Below, piece after piece: positions 55,367-64,000 of a stretch of 64,000 nt of DNA. Under the pieces are notes generated by a model that saw only the letters and a list, made by a program, of their open reading frames with translations, was not told where the DNA came from and searched no databases. The stretch comes from Pipra filicauda (Eukaryota; Chordata; Aves; Passeriformes; Pipridae). The DNA lies in contig NW_024104448.1 in assembly GCF_003945595.2 (NCBI RefSeq), forward strand, positions 10,309 to 74,308, in the 5' to 3' direction. How positions within the stretch are numbered: position 1 is the first letter of the stretch; each line of letters opens with the position of its first letter. The translations under genes were made by a program, and so were the position numbers.

Positions 55367-56346
55367 TGTAGCAGTACGTTCGGATACATGTCCGGAATAA
55401 AGACAAGTGCCAAAAAATACTCAAGCACAAAAAATATCTTTTATTACAGTGAGAATAATAATAGTAATGAACTTAGCAAGAGAAATTAAAAAACTAAAAA
55501 AGGATACAAAATAACTACCTTATCGGGTGGCATTAAGACAAATACTACAAACAGCATTTAATACAGTATTAACTAGTGAAAAAGGGATACCAAAAAAGGA
55601 TCTTAACACAATATTATGGATAACACGATATTGGTTAGTAAAAAGGGAAACTAAAGGAAAAAGACTATAAACATAAAAGGGGAATTAAAGGAACACTAAA
55701 AGGATATTAAAAAGTTTGTTCTCTCAGTTGCTTCCTATCAAAAAACTGTGCTTACCCACACAGACAGGCCAGGGCTGTCAGGATCTGCAGCAGCTGGTCG
55801 GTACCCATGCTTAGCGGGCGTCCCCGCGGAGCAACACAGTCTCGGTGGTAGGATGAGTATCGCTCAACTCAGCAGTCCCGACACCCCATTTTTATCAGTT
55901 CCACATTACACTACGTAGGGCCAGTACGTAGTATAAGGTGATGCCTGAATGGCAGCCAAACCCCGCCTAATCATTACCTAATGGCAACAGTCTGCGCATG
56001 CCCTACTTGTAGGGCAAGGGGCCAGCGACCCCTGCCCACATAATCTTCCTCCCATCATCATCTTTCTCACCCCTATGGATGACCTCTACCATTGTGTTTC
56101 AAGGGTAGATGTATCTATCTTGCAATATGTAGCAAAACCAAGGAAGAACTCAGCTCTGATAATAGGGGATATCAAGCACAAAGGACCTTACAAGCTGACT
56201 TGTTAAAAAGCACAATGGACCTTACCATTAGCTTGTGCCATAAGTTACATTGTACCATACTCTAGCTGGTTTCACATCCTAATATGATTCCGTTCTCACG
56301 CCTCTATGCTCCATTGATCATCTAATTCAAAAGTATCCCCCTTACA
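55367..56346 (-). mobile_element. Solo LTR of the LTR-S family, inverted copy 2
   Basis: 980 bp with the same CCAGTG / CCGTA mismatched flanks as the preceding inverted solo copy. The U3 repeat is present in about two units, one shortened (56176-56225). Confidence 0.9.
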
Positions 56347-57035
56347 CCGTATAGGCTGGATTTTGCCCCTTAGGCAGAGGCTAATCTGTCTGCAGTCCAC
56401 CAGGACTGCCAGAGCTTGGGGAAGGGATGGAGGCTATCGCAGGAAGGAACAGAGATGCGGAGATATTACCTGATATTCTACTCTAGAAGCGGCTCAAGAG
56501 ACAGCCCTGGAGTTGGAAACACTTGCCTTCGTCACTGGACGATCTTGTCCAGCACCACAGAAAGGATCTTCTCCTCCGGCAAAGCCGCAGCTTCCCGGGA
56601 GCCGTGGATTGAGAACCGGTGTCTTGGGGACAGGAGCTGCTGGGCCACCTGCTCCTGGGAATCTTAGACGGCAATGGCCTGGGCTCCCACTCCTACCCGC
56701 AGCCTTTTGCTGCCATGTGCATCCTCGGCGAGGAGCGGGCTCTGCTCTTCCCCGCCCCTCCCCGGCAGCAGGGAGACCTGGCCAGAGGGGCTCCTGTGTG
56801 TGACTCCGGCAGGTCTCCCAAAGGCTCTGGGAGGGATGGAGTCTCTTGCCAGAAGTAACTGAGGTGCCGAGATACTCCGTCCCCTGCTCTTGCCATACTG
56901 GATCGGGGAAAAGCCCTGGAGTCGGGAACACCTGCTTTTGCCATAGGAGACAACGCAGCACGTGTTGCTGCACAGGATCCTGATGTGGCACTGGGAGAGC
57001 ATCAAGGGACACATGGATTGGGCACCTCATATTTG
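56347..57035 (-). repeat. Module M, copy 5 (inverted)
   Basis: Nearly identical to the other copies and borders the last satellite array. Confidence 0.85.
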
Positions 57036-60000
57036 GGATAAAGTATCGTTTGTCTTCAATTTTCGGAGACGAGTGCAGGGTTCCAAAAAGAAACAAACAA
57101 CAGCCTTTATCCCAAAAAAGCAAGCCTGTATGCTTTCGCTTTGAGGGGCAGTTGGTGCAACAGCCTGGGCACTTCTTGGGCAGCAAGAGCTTCTGTGGTG
57201 GCACCTTTTGTCTGGCACGAATCTTCATTTGGATTCTATTTCTGGATCTACTTTGGCCATTGCAGAGCAGGCTGAAAAAAAAGGAAAAGCAGCCCTTTCC
57301 CTAAGGAAAAAAAGTCTGGATCCTTTGGCTTCAGGTGCAGTTGGTGGGGCAGCCTGGGCACTTCTTGGGCAGCAAAGAGCTTTCTGTGCTGGCACCTTTT
57401 GTCTGGCAGGAATCTTCATTTGCTTTCAATTATTCAAAAGGTGGGACCGGCCATTGCAGCGCAGGGCTGAAAAAAGGGAACAGCAGCTCTTTCCACCAGG
57501 AAAAACAGTCTGGAACCTTTGGCTTCAGGTGTAGTTGGTGCACGCTGGGCACTTCTTGGGCAGCAGGAGTTTTCTGTGGTGGCACCTTTTGTCTGGCAGG
57601 AATCTTCATTTGCAGTAAATTTTCCAGGAGGTGGGACAGGCCATTGCAGTGCAGGGCTGAAAAAAGGGAACAGCAGCTCTTTCCCTAAGGAAAAAAAAGT
57701 CCGGAACGTTTGGCTTCAAGTGTAGTTGTTGGGGCAGCCTGGGCACTTCTTAGGCAAGAAGAGTTTTCTGTGGTGGCACCTTTTGTCTGGCAGGAATCTT
57801 CATTTGGATTCAGTTTTTCAGGAGGCAGGACAGGCCATTACAGGGCAGGGCTCAAAAAAGGGAACAGCAGCTCTTTCCACCAGGAAAAAAAGTCTAGATT
57901 CTTTCACCTCTGTTGCACTTGGTGGGGCAGCCTGGGCACTTCTTGGGCAGCAAAGAGCTTTTTCTAGTGGCACCTTTTGTTTGGCGGGAATCTTCATTTG
58001 CTTTCAATTTTTCAAAAGGTGGGACAGGCCATTGCAGCTCAGAACTGAAAAAAGGGAACAGCAGCTCTTTCCACCAGGAAAAACAGTCTGGAAGTTTTAG
58101 CTTTGAGATGTAGTTGTTGGGGTACCCTTGGCTCTTCTTCGGCAGCAAAGGTCTTTCCGTGGTGGCACGCTTTTTCTGGCAGGAATCTTCATTTGGATTC
58201 AATTTTCCAAGAGGTGGGACAGGCCATTGCAGTGCAGGGCAGAAAAAGGGAACAGAAGCCCTTTCCACCAGGAAAAAAAGTATGGAAGTTTTGGCTTTGA
58301 GCTGCAGTTGTTGGGGGACCCTGGGCACTTCTTGGGCAGCAAGACTTTTCTGTGGTGGCACCTTTTGTCTGGCAGGAATCTTCATTTGCATTCAGTTTTT
58401 CAGGAGGTGGGACAGGCCATTGCAGCGCAGGGCTGAAAAAAGGCAACAGCAGCTCTTTCCCTAAGGAAAAATCTCTGGATCCTTTCACTTCTGCTGCAGA
58501 TGGTGGGGCAGCCTGGGCACTTCTTGGGCAGCAAAGATCTTTCTGTGGTGGCACCTCTTGTCTGGCAGGAATCTTCATTTGCTTTCAATTTTTCAAAAGG
58601 TGGGACAGGCAATTGCAGCGCAGGGCTGAAAAAAGGGAACAGCAGCTCTTTCCACCAGGAAAAACAGTCTGGAACCTTTGGCTTCAGGTATAGTTGGTGC
58701 AGGCTGGACACTTCTTGGGCAGGAAGAGTATTCTGTGGTGGCACCTTTTGTCTGGCAGGAATCTTCATTTGGATTCTATTTTTCAAAAGGTGGGACTGGG
58801 TAATGTAGCGCAGGGTTGAAAAAAGGGAACAGCAGCTCTTTCCACCAGGAAAAACGGTCTGGAAGCTTTGGCTTTGAGGTGCAGTTGTTGGGGCAGACAG
58901 CGCACTTCTTGGGCATCAAAGATCTTTCTGTGGTGGCACCTTTTGTTTGGCAGCAATCTTCATTTGGATGCAATTTTTCAAAAGGTTAGACAGGCCATTG
59001 CAGTTCAGAACTGAAAAAAGGGAACAGCAGCTCTTTCCACCAGGAAAAACAGTCTGGACGCTTTGGCTTCAGGTGTAGTTGGTGCAGGCTAGGCACATCT
59101 TGGGCAGCAATAGTTTTCTGTGGTGGCACCTTTTGTCTGGCAGGAATCTTCATTTGGATTCAATTTTCCAGGAGGTGGGACAGCCATTGCAGCGCAGGGC
59201 TGAAAAAAGGGAACAGCAGCTCTTTCCACCAGGAAAAACAGTCTGGAAGCTTTGGCTTTGAGGTGCAGTTGTTGGGGCACCCTGGGCACTTTTTGAATAG
59301 CAAGACCTATCAGTGGTGGCACCTTTTGTCTGGCAGCAATCTTCATTTGGAGTAAATTTCCAGGAGGTGGGACCGGCCATTGCAGCGCAGGGCTGAAAAA
59401 AGGGAACAGCAGCTCTTTCCACCAGGAAAAATCTCTGGATCCTTTCACTTCTGCTGCAGTTGCTGGGGCAGCCTGGGCACTTCTTGGGCAGGAAGAGTTT
59501 TCTGTGGTGGTACTTTTTGTCTGGCAGCAATCTTCATTTGCATTCAGTTTTTCAGGAGGTGGGACAGGCCGTTGCAGCGCAGGGCAGAAAAAAGGGAACA
59601 ACAGCTCTTTCCACCAGGAAAAACAGTCTGGAAGCTTTGGTTTTGAGGTGCAGTTGTGTGGGCAGCCTGGGCACTTCTTGGGCAGCAAAGATCTTTCTGT
59701 GGTGGCACCTTTTGTCTGGCAGGAATCTTCATTTGGAGTACATTTTCCAGGCGGTGGGACCGGCCATTGCAGCGCAGGGCTGAAAAAAAGGAACAGCAGC
59801 TCTTTCCACCAGGAAAAAAAGTGTGAATCCTTTGGCTTCATGTGCAGTTGGTGGGGCAGCCTGGGCACTTCTTGGGCATCAAAGATCTTTCTGTGGTGGT
59901 ACCTTTTGTCTGGCAAGAATCTTCATTTGGAGTAAATTTTTCAGGAGGTGGGACAGGCCATTGCAGATCAGAGCTGAAAAAAAGGAACAGCAGTTCTTTC

Positions 60001-63000
60001 CACCAGGAAACAAACTCTGGAACCGTTGTCTTCAAGTGTAGTTGTTGGGGTAGCCTGGGCACTTCTTGGGCAGCAAAGAGCTTTTGGTGGTGGCACATTT
60101 TGTCTGGCACGAATCTTCATTTGGAGTATATTTTTCAGGAGGTGGGAGAGGCCATTGCAGCGCAGGGTTGAAAAAAGGGAACAGCAGCTCTTTCCACCAG
60201 GAAAAACAGTCTGGAAGCTTTGGCTTCAGGTGTAGTTGGTGTAGGCTGGGCACTTCTTGGGCAGCAAGAGCTTTCTGTGGTGGCACATTTTGTCTGGCAG
60301 ATATCTTCATTTGGAGTAAATTTTCCAGGAGGTGGGACAAGCCATTGCAGCGCAGGGCTGAAAAAAAGGAACAGCAGCTCTTTCCCTAAGGAAAAAAAGT
60401 CTGGAACCTTTGGCTTCAAGTGTAGTTTTTGGGGCAGCCTTGGCACTTCTTGGGCAGTAAAGATCTTTCAGTGGTGGCACCCTTTGTCTGGTAGGAATCT
60501 TCATTTGGATTCTATTTTCCAGGAGGTGGGATAGGCCATTGCAGAGTAGGGTTGAAAAAAGGGAACAGCAGCTCTTTCCATTAGGAAAAAAAGTCTGGAA
60601 CCTTTGGCTTTGAGGTGCAGTTGTTGGGGCAGCCTGGGCACTTCTTGGGCAGCAAAGAGCTTTTGGTGGTGGCACCTTTCGTCTGGCAAGAATCTTCATT
60701 TGGAGTAAATTTTTCAGGAGGTGGGACAGGCCATTGCAGCTCAGAACTGAAAAAAGGGGACAACAGCTCTTTCCACCAGGAAAAACAGTCTGGAAGCTTT
60801 GGCTTCAGGTTTACTTGGTGTAGCCTGGGCACTTCTTGGGCAGGAAGAGTTTTCTGTGGTGGTACCTTTTGTCTGGCAGGAATCTTTATTTGGATTCTAT
60901 TTTTCAGGAGGTGGGACCGGCCATTGCAGCACAGGGCTGAAAAAAGGGAACAGCAGATCTTTCCCTAAGGAAAAAAAGTCTGGAACCTTTGGCTTTGAGG
61001 TGCAGTTTATGGAACAGCCTGGGCACTTCCTGGGCAGTAAAGATCTTTCTGTGGTGGCACCTTTTGTCTGGCAGCAATCTTTATTTGGATTCTATTTTTC
61101 AGGAGGTGGGAGCGGCCATTGAAGCACAGGGCTGAAAAAAGGGAACAGCAGCTCTTTCCACCAGGGAAAATCTCTGGAAGCTTTGGCTTCAGGTGTAGTT
61201 GGTGCAGGCTGGGCACTTCTTAGGCAGCAAGAGTTTTCTGTGGTGGCACCTTTTGTCTGGCAGGAATCTTCATTCGGAGTAAATTTTCCAGGAGGTGGGA
61301 CCGGCCATTGCAGCGCAGGGCTGAAAAAAAGGAACAGCAGCTCTTTCCCTAAGGAAAAAAAAGTCTGGAACCTTTGGCTTCAAGTGTAGTTGTTGGGGCA
61401 GCCTGGGCAATTCTTGGGCAGCAAAGATCTTTCTGTGCTGGCACCCTTTGTCTGGCAGGAATCTTCATTTGGATTCTATTTTTCAGGAGGTGGGACAGGT
61501 CATTGCAGAGCAGGGCTGAAAAAAGGGAACAGCAGGCCGTTCCCTACGAAAAACAGTCTGGAAGCTTTGGCTTTGAGGTGCAGATGGTAGGGCAACCTGG
61601 GCACTTCTTGGGCAGCAAAGATCTTTCTGTGGTGGCACCTTTTGTCTGGCAGAAATCTTCATTTGCATTCAGTTTTTCAGGAGGTGGGACAGGCCACTGC
61701 AGCACAGGGTTGAAAAAAGTGAACAGCATCTCTTTCCCTAAAGAAAAATCGCTGGATCCGTTCTCTTCTGATGAAGTTGGTGGGGCAGCCTTGGCACTTC
61801 TTGGGCAGCAAAGATCCTTCTGTGGTGGCACCCTTTGTCTGGTAGGAATCTTCATTGGGATTCCATTTTCCAGGAGCTGGAACTGGCCATTGCAGAGCAG
61901 AGTTGAAAAAAGGGAACAGAAGCTCTTTCCCTAAGGAAAAAAAGTCTGGAAGCTTTGGCTTTGAGGTGCAGTTGTTGGGGTAGCCTGGGCACTTCTTGGG
62001 CAGGAAGAGTTTTCAGTGGTGGCACCTTTTGTCTGGCACGAATCTTCATTTGGATTCAATTTACCAGGAGGTGGGACAGGCCATTGCAGTGCAGGGCTGA
62101 AAAAGGGAACAGCAGCTCTTTCCCTAAGGAAAAATCTCTGGATCCTTTCACTTCTGCTGCAGTGGGTGGGGCAGCCTGGGCACTTCTTGGGCAGAAGAGT
62201 TTTCTGTGGTGGCACTTTTTGTCTGGTAGGAATCTTCGTTTGCTTTCAATTTTTCAAAAGGTGGGACGGGCCCTTGCAGCGCAGAACTGAAAAAAGGGAA
62301 CAGCAGCTCTTTCCACCAGGAAAAACAATCTGGAAGCTTTGGCTTCAGGTATAGTTGGTGCACGCTGGGCACTTCTTGGGCAGCAAAGATCTTTCTGTGG
62401 TGGCACCTTTTGTCTGGCACGAATCTTCATTTGGATTCAATTTTCCAGGAGGTGGGACAGGTCATTGCAGCGCAGGGCTGAAAAAAGGGAACAGCAGCTC
62501 TTTCCATTAGGAACAAAAGTCTGGAAGCTTTGGCTTTGAGGTGCAGTTGTTGGGGTAGCCTGGGCACGTCTTGGGCATCAAAGATCTTTATGTGGTGGCA
62601 CATTTTGTCTGTCAAGAATCCTCATTTGGAGGAAATTTTTCAAAAGGTGGGACAGGCCATTGCAGCTCAGAACTGAGAAAAGGGAACAGCAGCTCTTTCC
62701 ACCAGGAAAAACAGTCTGGAAGCTTTGGCTTTGAGGTGCAGTTGTTGGGGCAGCCTGGGCACTTCTTGGGCAGCAAAGAGCTTTCGGTGGTGGCACATTT
62801 TGTCTGGCACGAATCTTCATTTGGAGTATATTTTTCAGGAGGTGGGACAGGCCATTGCAGCGCAGGGTTGAAAAAAGGGAACAGCAGCTCTTTCCACCAG
62901 GAAAAACAGTCTGGAAGCTTTGGCTTCAGGTGTAGTTGGTGTAGGCTGGGCACTTCTTGGGCAGCAAGAGTTTTCTGTGGTGGTACATTTTGTCTGGCAG

Positions 63001-64000
63001 ATATCTTCATTTGGAGTAAATTTTCCAGGAGGTGGGACAAGCCATTGCAGCGCAGGGCTGAAAAAAAGGAACAGCAGCTCTTTCCCTAAGGAAAAAAAGT
63101 CTGGAACCTTTGGCTTCAAGTGTAGTTTTTGGGGCAGCCTTGGCACTTCTTGGGCAGTCAAGATCTTTCAGTGGTGGCACCCTTTGTCTGGTAGGAATCT
63201 TCATTTGGATTCTATTTTCCAGGAGGTGGGATAGGCCATTGCAGAGCAGGGTTGAAAAAAGGGAACAGCAGCTCTTTCCATTAGGAAAAAAAGTCTGGAA
63301 CCTTTGGCTTTGAGGTGCAGTTGTTGGGGCAGCCTGGGCACTTCTTGGGCAGCAAAGAGCTTTTGGTGGTGGCACCTTTCGTCTGGCAAGAATCTTCATT
63401 TGGAGTAAATTTTTCAGGAGGTGGGACAGGCCATTGCAGCTCAGAACTGAAAAAAGGGGACAACAGCTCTTTCCACCAGGAAAAACAGTCTGGAAGCTTT
63501 GGCTTCAGGTTTACTTGGTGTAGCCTGGGCACTTCTTGGGCAGGAAGAGTTTTCTGTGGTGGTACCTTTTGTCTGGCAGGAATCTTTATTTGGATTCTAT
63601 TTTTCAGGAGGTGGGACAGGCCATTGCAGCTCAAAACCGAAAAAAGGGAACAACAGCTCTTTCCACCAGGAAAAATCTCTGGATCCCTTCGCTTCTGCTG
63701 CAGTTGTTGGGGTCAGCCTGGGCACTTCTTGGGCAGCAAAGATCTTTCTGTGGTGGCACCTTTTGCCTGGCAGCAATCTTTATTTGGATTCTATTTTTCA
63801 GGAGGTGGGACAGGCCATTGCAGCTCAAAAACAAAAAAAGGGAACAACAGCTCTTTCCACCAGGAAAAATCTCTGGATCCCTTCGCTTCTGCTGCAGTTG
63901 GTGGGGCAGCCTGGGCACTTCTTGGGCAGCAAAGATCCTTCTGTGGTGGCACCTTTTGTCTGGCAGCAATCTTTATTTGGATTCTATTTTCCAGGAGGTG
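57036..64000 (-). repeat. ~192-bp satellite array, right arm
   Basis: About 36 monomers, all in - orientation, continuing past the window edge. A higher-order repeat is visible: about 60060-60890 and about 62750-63590 are nearly identical over four to five monomers, a spacing of about 2.70 kb. The last monomers (63600-64000) form a further near-identical pair. Confidence 0.95.

Noticed and set aside
1..64000. tRNA or rRNA genes
   Set aside because: No cloverleaf-like or rRNA-like sequence recognised. The primer binding sites only resemble tRNA 3' ends.

Overview
The window looks like a bird genome, from a repeat-choked, GC-rich segment such as a microchromosome or centromere-proximal region. 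The signs are CR1 LINE 3' ends, endogenous retroviruses (ERVs) with alpharetrovirus-like Env, an ERV-L remnant, dense CpG blocks and a roughly 192-bp satellite. The only host protein-coding sequence I recognise is one exon matching the start of flotillin-1 (FLOT1). FLOT1 is MHC-linked in mammals, so an MHC-associated chromosome is possible but unproven. Species cannot be named from sequence alone.

Layout. Bases 1-31557 hold, all in + orientation, copies of one composite unit: satellite array, then a 0.68-kb module (M), a ~1-kb solo LTR (LTR-S), a CR1 3' end, a CpG-rich block with a second CR1 end and an AT microsatellite, and a 1.1-kb low-copy segment (U). Bases 44591-64000 hold the same unit at least twice more, all in - orientation. 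The centre (31558-44590) holds an ERV-L pol/LTR remnant, the FLOT1 exon with a G-rich intron-like tract, and a decayed tRNA-Ser-primed provirus carrying LTR-S at both ends. The window is therefore a large imperfect inverted repeat around a retroviral core. The CpG block is tandemly triplicated (1.69-kb period) at 16309-20748, ending in a 546-base assembly gap (20749-21294).

The best-preserved element is a minus-strand provirus at 7334-15968 with 370-bp LTRs differing at 6 positions by eye, a GTAGGG target duplication and a tRNA-Trp-type primer site. It has open gag, pro (with dUTPase), pol and env frames. Gag-pro-pol is betaretrovirus-like with two -1 frameshift steps, while Env is alpharetrovirus-like. 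Between pol and env lies a cysteine-rich accessory ORF that I cannot assign. It is tandemly duplicated by a 628-bp unit that also copied the end of pol; copy A is open and copy B is broken. This is the most novel-looking system here.

The other LTR family (LTR-S) sits at several rearrangement junctions. Its inner flank is always module M, but its outer flank differs between copies, which suggests LTR-LTR recombination helped build the region. Identity estimates are by eye. The gap, the near-identical arms and the tandem blocks mean misassembly must be considered.
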